NCBI GenBank assembly: GCA_002399085.1
Contig: DHCY01000035.1
Location: 1-43,029, forward strand
Direction of reading: 5' to 3'
Origin: Anaerolineaceae bacterium UBA4890
Lineage (GTDB): Bacteria; Chloroflexota; Anaerolineae; Anaerolineales; Anaerolineaceae
DNA: 43,029 nucleotides
The notes below the pieces were generated by a model, which was not told where the DNA came from, ran no database searches, and saw only the letters and a list, made by a program, of their open reading frames with translations. Every line of letters begins with the position of its first letter. Position 1 is the first letter of the stretch. The position numbers were made by a program, and so were the translations under genes. Positions 1 through 6,181 of this stretch are shown here, one piece after another.

Positions 1-30
1 CGCAACTGAGGCTCAGGATGACACATGGAA

Positions 31-39
31 TGGTACAAT
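31..39 (+). promoter_or_regulatory. Possible extended -10 promoter for the septum-formation gene
   Basis: The sequence TGGTACAAT is a TGn-extended -10 element with five of six consensus bases. Transcription would start near position 46, giving a leader of about 24 nt before the ATG at 70. No clear -35 element is visible, because little upstream sequence lies in the window. Confidence 0.35.
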
Positions 40-69
40 TGTTGCACAAGATCTGATACGGGCAATCGA

Positions 70-483
70 ATGAAAGAGCTTTGGGAAAAAATAAAGAAAA
101 TCAACTGGGTCGACCGGCGGGTGATCACGATCGTTGTTATTGTCATCCTAGTTTTCCTGATGATGGATTTTAATAACCGCATGACCACGATGATCCGCCT
201 GGGCAACGAAGAGGCGGGGCTAAAAACCCGCATCGCCGAGCTCAAAGCCACCCAGGTCAAGCTTGAAGATCAGATCGCCTATGCCACCTCTGAAATCGCC
301 CTGGAAGAATGGGCACGCGAGAGCAACCGCATGATTGAAGAGGGCGACCATCCGATCATCTTGCTGCAACCAGGGGATTACAAACCCCAGCCCACCCCCA
401 CACCACAACCCGAGCAAGTCAACCGCACCCGCCTGGATATCTGGAAAGAACTCCTTTTCGGCACCGCTGAAGCAACACCCTAA
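70..483 (+). CDS. Septum formation initiator (FtsB/DivIC-like) membrane protein
   Basis: Predicted small bitopic cell-division protein of 137 aa. Seen: a short basic N-terminus (KIKKINWVDRR), one hydrophobic segment at about residues 18-33, then a heptad-rich, probably coiled-coil stretch (about 40-85) with alternating Leu/Ile/Glu, and a Pro/Thr-rich tail containing PQPTPTPQPEQ. This cytoplasmic tip, single membrane span and extracytoplasmic coiled coil is the FtsB/DivIC plan; in the family it bridges FtsL and FtsQ/DivIB at the septum. The ATG at 70 is preferred over the upstream in-frame ATG at 25 because the usual short basic cytoplasmic tip starts there, but no strong ribosome-binding site is visible. 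The gene is followed by 86 bp and the start of the next transcription unit. The proline tail beyond the coiled coil is unusual but matches other exported proteins in this window. Confidence 0.65.
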   Translation: MKELWEKIKKINWVDRRVITIVVIVILVFLMMDFNNRMTTMIRLGNEEAGLKTRIAELKATQVKLEDQIAYATSEIALEEWARESNRMIEEGDHPIILLQPGDYKPQPTPTPQPEQVNRTRLDIWKELLFGTAEATP

Positions 484-554
484 ACAACGACCTTTTTTTG
501 AGCATACCCGTGCGGCAGCCTCATCTTTTTCGCGTTAAGCAAGTGCTTCTCGGG

Positions 555-560
555 TATAAT
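555..560 (+). promoter_or_regulatory. -10 box (TATAAT) for a leaderless transcript
   Basis: A perfect TATAAT ends 9 nt before the ATG at 570, so transcription should start within about 3 nt of the start codon. No Shine-Dalgarno sequence lies in the gap. No convincing -35 hexamer is visible at the expected distance. Confidence 0.6.
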
Positions 561-569
561 CATCGGGTT

Positions 570-896
570 ATGGACATCAAGCAACTGACCGAAAAAATGA
601 ACCAACTGGTCGGGCATCACGGCTGGTATGACCCGGCTTCGCCCAAAGCCCAGACCCCGCGCAATCTGGCGATTTCGCTTTGCCTGGAAGCCGCCGAGGT
701 GCTGGAGCATTTTCAGTGGTCCGATGAGCCCAAAGACCGGCAAGCATTTGAGGGCGAACTGGCAGATGTAGCCCTCTACTTGCTGCAGATCGCCAGCGTG
801 AGCGAGATCGATCTTGAAGAAGCCATTCTGACCAAAATTGAGCAGAATTGGGACCGCGTCTGGCAGGAAGATGTTGAAAAGGGGAGCGGCGCATGA
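570..896 (+). CDS. MazG-like nucleotide pyrophosphohydrolase
   Basis: A 108-aa all-alpha NTP pyrophosphohydrolase of the MazG-like/RS21-C6 type. The family hydrolyses (often non-canonical) nucleoside triphosphates to monophosphate and pyrophosphate, cleaning the nucleotide pool. Seen: the metal-binding acidic pattern, with E40 and E43 in LEAAEVLEHFQW and E63/D66 in GELADVALYLL; the length is normal for a single MazG domain. The ATG at 570 is chosen over 498 because the region before it is not MazG-like and a TATAAT box occupies 555-560. The last codon overlaps the next gene as ATGA (893-896), which implies translational coupling with the LOG-family gene. The exact nucleotide substrate cannot be read from the sequence. 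Confidence 0.85.
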   Translation: MDIKQLTEKMNQLVGHHGWYDPASPKAQTPRNLAISLCLEAAEVLEHFQWSDEPKDRQAFEGELADVALYLLQIASVSEIDLEEAILTKIEQNWDRVWQEDVEKGSGA

Positions 897-1447
897 TCGT
901 ATCTGTTTTCGGATCGGCTGCCCCCACCCCCGAACAGACTTCCTACCAGGAAGCGCTTGAGTTGGGACGCCTGCTAGGTGAAAATGGCTTTACGGTGATG
1001 ACCGGCGGCTATTGCGGCACGATGGAAGCTGTCTCGCGCGGTGCTAATGAAGCCAGCGGGAACGTGATCGGCATCACCTGCCGCCAAATTGAAGATTTTC
1101 GCCCAACCGGACCCAACGCCTGGGTGCGGCAGGTACAGGCTACCGATTTGCTGTCAGAACGCATCGAAGTGCTTACCTCAAAAGCGGACGCGTACATCGC
1201 GCTGCCGGGCGGAATCGGCACACTGGCTGAGATTGCCGTGGTTTTTAACAAGATGGCGATTTCTTCCATCCCTTCCCAGGTGTTGATCCTGATCGGAGAA
1301 GGCTGGAAACAGACTTTTGAAGCCTTTTTCAGCGGACAGGCTGAAAATGTGAGCACACGCGTACGCCAAATCCCTCAATTCGCAAAAGACCCGCAGGACG
1401 CGGTTAGATTATTAGTGAAATCACTCCAGGAGATGAAAAATGGATGA
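893..1447 (+). CDS. LOG-family (TIGR00725/00730-like) protein
   Basis: A 184-aa Rossmann-fold protein of the family once annotated as lysine decarboxylase and now known as LOG. Characterised members are cytokinin riboside 5'-monophosphate phosphoribohydrolases or nucleotide nucleosidases; the bacterial role here is unknown. Seen: an N-terminal strand-turn (VSVFGSA), a TGGYCGTMEAVSRGA motif near residues 40-55 and the hallmark LPGGIGTLAE loop near 103-112, which forms the nucleotide-binding and catalytic site in the family. It starts inside the stop of the MazG-like gene and overlaps proS by 8 bp, so all three are probably co-translated. Pairing with a nucleotide pyrophosphohydrolase suggests a role in nucleotide salvage or clean-up, which is inference. 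Confidence 0.8.
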   Translation: MIVSVFGSAAPTPEQTSYQEALELGRLLGENGFTVMTGGYCGTMEAVSRGANEASGNVIGITCRQIEDFRPTGPNAWVRQVQATDLLSERIEVLTSKADAYIALPGGIGTLAEIAVVFNKMAISSIPSQVLILIGEGWKQTFEAFFSGQAENVSTRVRQIPQFAKDPQDAVRLLVKSLQEMKNG

Positions 1448-2876
1448 GAAAAAACTCCCGACACAAGAAGAAGACTTTTCAGAATGGTACAACCAACTGG
1501 TATTACGGGCTGAATTAGCCGATTATTCGCCGGTTCGCGGCTGTATGGTCGTGCGCCCTTACGGCTGGGCACTTTGGGAAAACATCCAAAAAGCACTCGA
1601 CAAGCGTTTCAAAGCCACCGGGCATGTCAACGCCGCTTTCCCGCTGCTGATCCCGCAATCCTTTATGACCAAGGAAAAAGAACACGTGGAAGGGTTTGCT
1701 CCTGAACTGGCTGTCGTCACCCATGGCGGAGGGAAGGAGCTGGAAGAACCCTTGGTGGTGCGCCCGACCTCCGAGACGATTATCGGCACCATGTATTCAA
1801 AATGGATCCAGAGCTACCGCGACCTGCCCGTTCTAATCAACCAGTGGGCTAATGTTGTACGATGGGAGATGCGCACCAAGCTCTTTTTGCGCACGCTCGA
1901 GTTTTACTGGCAGGAGGGGCACACCGCCCACGCCACCGAGCAGGAAGCTGTGGAAGAGACCGAGCGCATGCTCAATGTCTATGCCGATTTTGCGATCAAC
2001 GAAGCGGCAGTGCCGGTATTGGCTGGGCAAAAATCGGAATCCGAGAAGTTTGCCGGTGCCAAAGCCACCTATTCCATAGAGGCGATGATGGGCGACACCA
2101 AAGCGCTGCAGGCGGGCACCTCCCACTTTTTAGGGCAGAACTTTGCCGAAGCATTTGACATCAAATTCCTCGACGAGAACAACCAGTTGCAATATTGCTG
2201 GACTACCTCCTGGGGTGTTTCTACCCGCTTTATCGGCGCGATCATCATGACCCACGGCGACGACCAAGGGCTGATTCTGCCGCCAAACCTGGCACCCTAC
2301 CAGGTCGTGATTGTTCCGATTTATCGCAAAGACGAAGAAAAAGCGGCGGTCATGGAAGTGGTTGACCGGGTTGCCAGCGGGTTGGAGGCAGTAGATGTTA
2401 GAGTTAAAGTGGACGAGCGTGATGGGCTGACCCCCGGCTTCAAGTTTAATGACTGGGAGATGAAGGGCGTGCCTCTGCGCATCGAGATCGGACCCAAGGA
2501 CGTTGAGAAAGGCAGTATTGCCCTGGCGCGGCGCGATATTCTGGGTAAATCCGGCAAGAGCTTTATCCCCTTGGAAGGCTATGTTCAGGCTGTGGGAGAC
2601 ATGCTCGACGAGATCCAGGCGAATATGCTGGCAAAGGCGACAAAATTCCGCGATGAGCACATTTTTGAAGTGACTGATTATGAAAGCCTCAAAGATGTGG
2701 TTGAGAACAAAGGCTGGGCGGTTGGCTGGTGGTTTGACGATGCAGAGAATGAAGCGAAGATCAAGGAAGACACCCGTGCCACCCTGCGTAACTTTGCCCC
2801 GGCTGAAGGTGAGGGTATTTGCTTCTATTCAGGCAAAAAGACCAACAAGCGCGCCTATTTTGCCAAGGGGTATTAG
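1440..2876 (+). CDS. proS: Prolyl-tRNA synthetase, archaeal/eukaryotic type
   Basis: Class II aminoacyl-tRNA synthetase that charges tRNA-Pro. The 478-aa length, absence of an inserted editing domain and the C-terminal extension ending in ...FAKGY identify the archaeal/eukaryotic-like (ProS type 3) form, which many bacteria carry. Seen: the class II core with RPTSETII, the motif 2 region around RWEMRTKLFLRTLEFYWQEG, and motif 3-like residues near GVPLRIEIGPKD; an anticodon-binding domain then follows. The C-terminal domain keeps only one obvious Cys (GEGICFYSG), so the zinc site of archaeal members appears mostly lost. It overlaps the LOG gene by 8 bp and probably shares its leaderless promoter at 555. 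Confidence 0.93.
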   Translation: MDEKKLPTQEEDFSEWYNQLVLRAELADYSPVRGCMVVRPYGWALWENIQKALDKRFKATGHVNAAFPLLIPQSFMTKEKEHVEGFAPELAVVTHGGGKELEEPLVVRPTSETIIGTMYSKWIQSYRDLPVLINQWANVVRWEMRTKLFLRTLEFYWQEGHTAHATEQEAVEETERMLNVYADFAINEAAVPVLAGQKSESEKFAGAKATYSIEAMMGDTKALQAGTSHFLGQNFAEAFDIKFLDENNQLQYCWTTSWGVSTRFIGAIIMTHGDDQGLILPPNLAPYQVVIVPIYRKDEEKAAVMEVVDRVASGLEAVDVRVKVDERDGLTPGFKFNDWEMKGVPLRIEIGPKDVEKGSIALARRDILGKSGKSFIPLEGYVQAVGDMLDEIQANMLAKATKFRDEHIFEVTDYESLKDVVENKGWAVGWWFDDAENEAKIKEDTRATLRNFAPAEGEGICFYSGKKTNKRAYFAKGY

Positions 2877-2897
2877 GATTTTTATTGGCTGACAATT

Positions 2898-2966
2898 GGG
2901 CGGGTCCAGGACTCGTCCCTACGAAGTATGACGGTCGTACGGGCGGGTCCTGGACCCGCCCATACA
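2898..2966 (+). repeat. Tandem palindromic intergenic element (GGGCGGGTCC family)
   Basis: Two copies of a palindrome-forming unit lie between proS and the next gene. The first (2898-2919) is imperfect; the second (2941-2961) is a perfect 10-bp inverted repeat, GGGCGGGTCC and GGACCCGCCC around a single T. No T-tract follows, so it does not look like an intrinsic terminator. GC content is far above that of the flanks. It resembles REP-type dispersed elements, but other genomic copies cannot be seen here. Confidence 0.6.
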
Positions 2967-2993
2967 TTTGCCCCCACCTCGCCTCTGGTAATG

Positions 2994-2999
2994 TAAAAT
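2994..2999 (+). promoter_or_regulatory. -10 box (TAAAAT) for a leaderless transcript
   Basis: TAAAAT, preceded by AATG, ends 9 nt before the ATG at 3009. There is no Shine-Dalgarno sequence in the gap. The same AATGTAAAAT string recurs before the ATG at 28951. Confidence 0.55.
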
Positions 3000-3008
3000 T
3001 AATCTACT

Positions 3009-3839
3009 ATGGCTGCGATTGATCTGACCCGCCTCGACCAACAAATCGACCACCTGGCATCCCTCTACCGGGACGCTGTCGCTTTCAAGGAGGAATTCCA
3101 CCGCATCCTTTCCTTTTACCACCGTTATTCGCATCGTAAGCAGAAAGACGCCGTACCCAAAAGTTTCATGCGCCATTACGACCTGCCCGAGAAGGTTTTA
3201 GCGCACCTGGAAGCTCGCTTAAAAGCACTGCCAGCCAGCCACCCCGATGAAACCCTGAAGATCATCGACCAGCTTTGGGGCGATGACTATTTCGAGGCAA
3301 GGGAGCTCGCTGCCAGCCTGGCGGGTAATTTGCCAATCTGCTACAGCAGCTCGGTGCTGGAATTATTTAATCAATGGCTGCAGCAACCCCTGGACCAGGC
3401 TGTTTATGACGTGATCATCAGGAACACCTCGCGCACCTTACAACAGGAAGCCCCCGGTCAATGGCAAGATCTGGTTAACCGGCTGCTTTTTTCTACCCGA
3501 GCGCAAAGCCAGAAAATGGGTCTGCTCGCGCTGGCGAAGTTGATCCCTGGCAGTTCCATGGATGACCTGCCGACATACTTTAGCTGGACCCGGGGGTTTT
3601 TGCTCCGCGCTGATACTGCTTTGGATAAGTATTTGCAGCCTGTGGTTGAAGCGCTTGCCCAAAGGTCGCAGCAGGAAACTGCTTATCTGCTGCGCGAAGT
3701 TTTGGCAGATAGCAACGATGCCCGCGTTGGGCGCAGGGTCAGGCATTTTTTGGAGTTTTTCGAAGAGCCGAGCAAGACCAGGATATTGAACGCGATCAAA
3801 AACCAGGTGATCCTACCGGGCAAGAACGAGCTGATGTAA
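3009..3839 (+). CDS. HEAT-like repeat protein, possibly AlkD-related
   Basis: A 276-aa, helix-rich soluble protein without signal peptide. Repeated helical pairs, and a segment around residues 80-110 (IIDQLWGDDYFEARELAAS) that resembles the start of the HEAT-like fold of AlkD DNA-alkylation-repair glycosylases, suggest that fold. The WWDSVD-type catalytic aromatic/Asp cluster I know from AlkD is not visible at the corresponding place (around LDQAVYDVII), so enzymatic base excision is doubtful. It could instead be a non-catalytic HEAT scaffold or nucleic-acid-binding protein. It stands alone, with a leaderless-type -10 box in front and a palindromic element on each side. Confidence 0.55.
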   Translation: MAAIDLTRLDQQIDHLASLYRDAVAFKEEFHRILSFYHRYSHRKQKDAVPKSFMRHYDLPEKVLAHLEARLKALPASHPDETLKIIDQLWGDDYFEARELAASLAGNLPICYSSSVLELFNQWLQQPLDQAVYDVIIRNTSRTLQQEAPGQWQDLVNRLLFSTRAQSQKMGLLALAKLIPGSSMDDLPTYFSWTRGFLLRADTALDKYLQPVVEALAQRSQQETAYLLREVLADSNDARVGRRVRHFLEFFEEPSKTRILNAIKNQVILPGKNELM

Positions 3840-3861
3840 ACGAGAGTTAAAAACGATTTTT

Positions 3862-3902
3862 GTAGGGGAGACCCCTGCCCCGGTGAGGGTCCATGGTCTC
3901 CC
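3862..3902 (+). repeat. REP-like palindromic element, copy 1
   Basis: A 41-bp element starting GTAGGGGAGACCCCTGCCC and ending GGTCTCCC. An 8-bp outer inverted repeat (GGGAGACC at 3866-3873 with GGTCTCCC at 3895-3902) closes a GC-rich stem. A second copy in opposite orientation lies at 9921-9961 and matches at 34 of 41 positions by hand alignment. The differences are clustered in two short blocks that fall outside the outer stem. Confidence 0.75.
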
Positions 3903-3944
3903 AATAATGATGGAACGCTCAGGCGACACGCAATCAAACCAGAG

Positions 3945-3950
3945 TAAACT
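3945..3950 (+). promoter_or_regulatory. -10 box (TAAACT) for a leaderless transcript
   Basis: TAAACT ends 6 nt before the ATG at 3957, so the first transcribed base should be at the start codon. The intervening AAAGGT abuts the ATG and is too close to act as a Shine-Dalgarno site. Confidence 0.5.
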
Positions 3951-3956
3951 AAAGGT

Positions 3957-4739
3957 ATGAATAAATTTTTCCTCAAAGCGCTGGTCACTCACCTCATTCT
4001 TTTTGGATTCTTGCTGACTGCCTGCCAGGCGGAGCTGGTTGCCACAGTGACACCAACAAGCACGCCAACACAAGCCCCCACAGCAACCGCCACTGCAACG
4101 CCTGCGCCGACGACGGCTCCCGAGCCAATAGCAACCAATGCGCCAACTGAGACCCAGGTTCCTCCCCCAGCCTTAACCTATCCGGACAGCTATTACATAA
4201 GCAATATCACCGGGCACAAACAGACCTACGAACTCGGTTGTGAAGCCAGCGCAGCGGTGGACTGGGCAGGGTTTTTCGGTGTATCGATCTATGAATCCAT
4301 CTTCCAATACTCCCTTCCGCTTTCCGATAACCCCGACCTGGGTTTCGTCGGCGAAGTGACCACGGACGCCTGGGGGCAGATACCGCCTTATGCTTATGGG
4401 GTGCACGCCGGACCAATTGCCGACGCGCTGGTAGGCTTTGACCTTCCAGCCAGGGCGGTTACAGGGTACACGATCGAGGAAGTGAAGCGCGACCTGTCAG
4501 AAGACAAGCCGATCATTGCCTGGGTGATTGGCAACATGGAATATAGCGAGCCGCTGGAATATGTGGATGCGGAAGGCAAGACTGCCATCGTAGCGCCTTA
4601 TGAGCATGTGGTCATTCTGACCGGGTACAACCAGACCCATATTCGTTACATGAACAATGGTAAGTTTTTTGACACACCCATCGAGGTTTTTCTCACCTCG
4701 TGGAGTGTGCTGGGCAATATGGCGGTGATTCATGAGTGA
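3957..4739 (+). CDS. Lipoprotein with C39-like cysteine peptidase domain
   Basis: A 260-aa exported lipoprotein. Seen: a basic/hydrophobic signal peptide with lipobox LLTAC (lipidated Cys23), a Thr/Pro/Ala-rich linker (about 30-70) and a papain-like C39-type domain (about 75-260). In that domain C95 in YELGCEASAA and H217 in PYEHVVILTGY are the expected catalytic pair, followed by an Asn in GYNQTH. Family members cleave peptides or act on cell-wall or extracellular peptides; this protein is likely anchored outside the membrane. The stop overlaps the ATG of the next small membrane protein by 8 bp, which suggests that the two work together. Substrate unknown. Confidence 0.72.
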   Translation: MNKFFLKALVTHLILFGFLLTACQAELVATVTPTSTPTQAPTATATATPAPTTAPEPIATNAPTETQVPPPALTYPDSYYISNITGHKQTYELGCEASAAVDWAGFFGVSIYESIFQYSLPLSDNPDLGFVGEVTTDAWGQIPPYAYGVHAGPIADALVGFDLPARAVTGYTIEEVKRDLSEDKPIIAWVIGNMEYSEPLEYVDAEGKTAIVAPYEHVVILTGYNQTHIRYMNNGKFFDTPIEVFLTSWSVLGNMAVIHE

Positions 4740-5259
4740 TGATTTTGAAGGCGTTGTGATTGTTGAGACTTACGAAGAGGAGTTTGGGGAAGCGGACAAA
4801 GGGAGCAAAAAAGGCTGCATGACCGTGATGGCGATCTTGCTGGCAGTGATTCTTGTTTTGTCTGCAGCAGTACCCTTGGCACGTTTTGTAATCAGGAAAA
4901 ATTACGAGCGCCAGGTCGAGAAATTCCCTGGAATTGCTTGTAACAACCTGTTAATTTCAGATTTTTATGGTTCTGCTTGCGACCCAACCCTAAATATCGT
5001 GGAATTTGTTGCTAATACCTTCCCCATAGGCGTGCCGAAAAGCCATGTCAATTTCGCGATGGTTGGGTTCGACCGGCAGGAACTTTCAGGGGTGAGCCAG
5101 GTGGGTTGTGTGCAACCTGAGCTGTGGACTTATTCGGTGGCGAGATCGTTTTTAGGCTGGAAAACAGAGATTGAGTTTTTTTTCTGTTCGGAAACGCTGA
5201 TAGAGCGCAGGATCCTGGTGGACGGCGCGCCTGTTGCTCTGCTAACCTATGATTTGTGA
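4732..5259 (+). CDS. Small single-pass membrane protein, unknown function
   Basis: A 175-aa protein that I do not recognise. Seen: an acidic N-terminus (EEEFGEADKGSKKG), one transmembrane segment at about residues 31-50, and an extracytoplasmic domain of about 120 aa with four or more cysteines (for example in IACNNLL, GSACDP, VGCVQPE, FFCSET) that could form disulfides. The start overlaps the stop of the C39-like lipoprotein, so translation is probably coupled. The pairing suggests a partner, inhibitor or substrate of that peptidase; this is inference from position only. The gene converges on the esterase gene with a 26-bp gap and no clear terminator. Confidence 0.6.
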   Translation: MSDDFEGVVIVETYEEEFGEADKGSKKGCMTVMAILLAVILVLSAAVPLARFVIRKNYERQVEKFPGIACNNLLISDFYGSACDPTLNIVEFVANTFPIGVPKSHVNFAMVGFDRQELSGVSQVGCVQPELWTYSVARSFLGWKTEIEFFFCSETLIERRILVDGAPVALLTYDL

Positions 5260-5285
5260 GATTATTAATAGTTTGACAGATCTTT

Positions 5286-6113
5286 TCAATACTCCGTCGT
5301 TCCAAACAAAAACGTGAGAGGGATGTGCACGCGACCAGCCCAGGCTTCGGCAGAATGATCTTCGCCGGGGAAGCTCCAGCTTTCGAAGTCCACGCCCTCA
5401 CGCCAGCCTTTCTCGCGCAGGAGCGCATCCACCTTGGCTTGCCAGGGAGCGTACCCACTATCGAGACCCTCTGAGCCGTAGTCAAAATAAAGCTGATGAT
5501 GTCCTGGTTCGGGCAGGTTTTCTTCCAGATAAGCGATCATGCCATCACCCACTACTGGCCAATGGGTTGAGAGGCAGGCGGCTTTTCCATAGACATTCGG
5601 GTATTCACAAAGCATATACAATGAGAGCAACCCGCCCAGGCTTGAGCCCATCAGGGCTGTGTTTTCCGGCTCGGGCAGCGTGCGGTATAGTTTGTCGATT
5701 TCAGTTTTAACCGTTTCCACCATCCACTCAATCAGAACCGTAGACAATTGCTGTTTTTCTGGGTTTAGCCGACCGCTTTTTGAGGCTTCAATGGTTTTCA
5801 TACCACCCGGATAATCCAAGGGCTTCCGGGGCAGATACTCGTAATTTCGATTGAGTGTGCTTGGAATGGCAACAACAATGGGCGGGCTGATCTTGTGTTG
5901 TTTTGCCAGATTTTTAATTGTCTGGTTGACCTTCCAACCTCCGCTGCGGGCGTGGGTTGAGTCGAAAACCATCTGACCATCATGCATGTAAAGCACTTGA
6001 AAACGCCGGTCGGGGTCACAGCGATACTCCGGCGGTAGCCAAACGTCCACCCTGCGGCGTAAAAGCCCGGGAACATTAAGGTCGCGGTGGGTTTCAATCT
6101 CTTCCCTGATCAT
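5286..6113 (-). CDS. Alpha/beta-hydrolase, esterase D/enterochelin-esterase type
   Basis: A 275-aa serine hydrolase of the putative esterase (Fes/IroE/esterase D) family. Seen: the N-terminal strand with YMHDGQMVFD, an oxyanion-region PPIVVAIPS, the nucleophile elbow GSSLGG (catalytic Ser) around residue 156, and a C-terminal GEDHSAEAW that supplies the catalytic His. No signal peptide is visible, so it is probably cytoplasmic. The start codon has no Shine-Dalgarno site; TAGAAT lies 6 nt upstream, which suggests a leaderless mRNA. Substrate (siderophore, S-formylglutathione or carbohydrate ester) cannot be assigned. Confidence 0.8.
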   Translation of the reverse strand: MIREEIETHRDLNVPGLLRRRVDVWLPPEYRCDPDRRFQVLYMHDGQMVFDSTHARSGGWKVNQTIKNLAKQHKISPPIVVAIPSTLNRNYEYLPRKPLDYPGGMKTIEASKSGRLNPEKQQLSTVLIEWMVETVKTEIDKLYRTLPEPENTALMGSSLGGLLSLYMLCEYPNVYGKAACLSTHWPVVGDGMIAYLEENLPEPGHHQLYFDYGSEGLDSGYAPWQAKVDALLREKGWREGVDFESWSFPGEDHSAEAWAGRVHIPLTFLFGTTEY

Positions 6114-6119
6114 AGTTTT

Positions 6120-6125
6120 ATTCTA
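6120..6125 (-). promoter_or_regulatory. -10 box (TAGAAT) for a leaderless transcript
   Basis: On the minus strand TAGAAT ends 6 nt before the ATG at 6113. The gap AAAACT contains no ribosome-binding site. It sits just downstream of the hppA terminator. Confidence 0.5.
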
Positions 6126-6140
6126 CCTGCCGGGAGGTAA

Positions 6141-6172
6141 TAAAAAACTGCCTGTAGCGAATTACAAGCAGT
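6141..6172 (-). terminator. Intrinsic terminator of the hppA transcript
   Basis: Minus-strand RNA folds as ACUGCUUGUA with UACAGGCAGU (10 bp including one G-U) around a 6-nt loop, followed by UUUUUUAUU. The opposite strand has a C-A mismatch in the stem, so the signal is oriented for hppA. Confidence 0.8.
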
Positions 6173-6181
6173 CATTTCAGT

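Noticed and set aside
2898..2966. Terminator of proS
   Set aside because: Strong stem but no T-tract on either strand and repeated structure; better explained as a repeat element.
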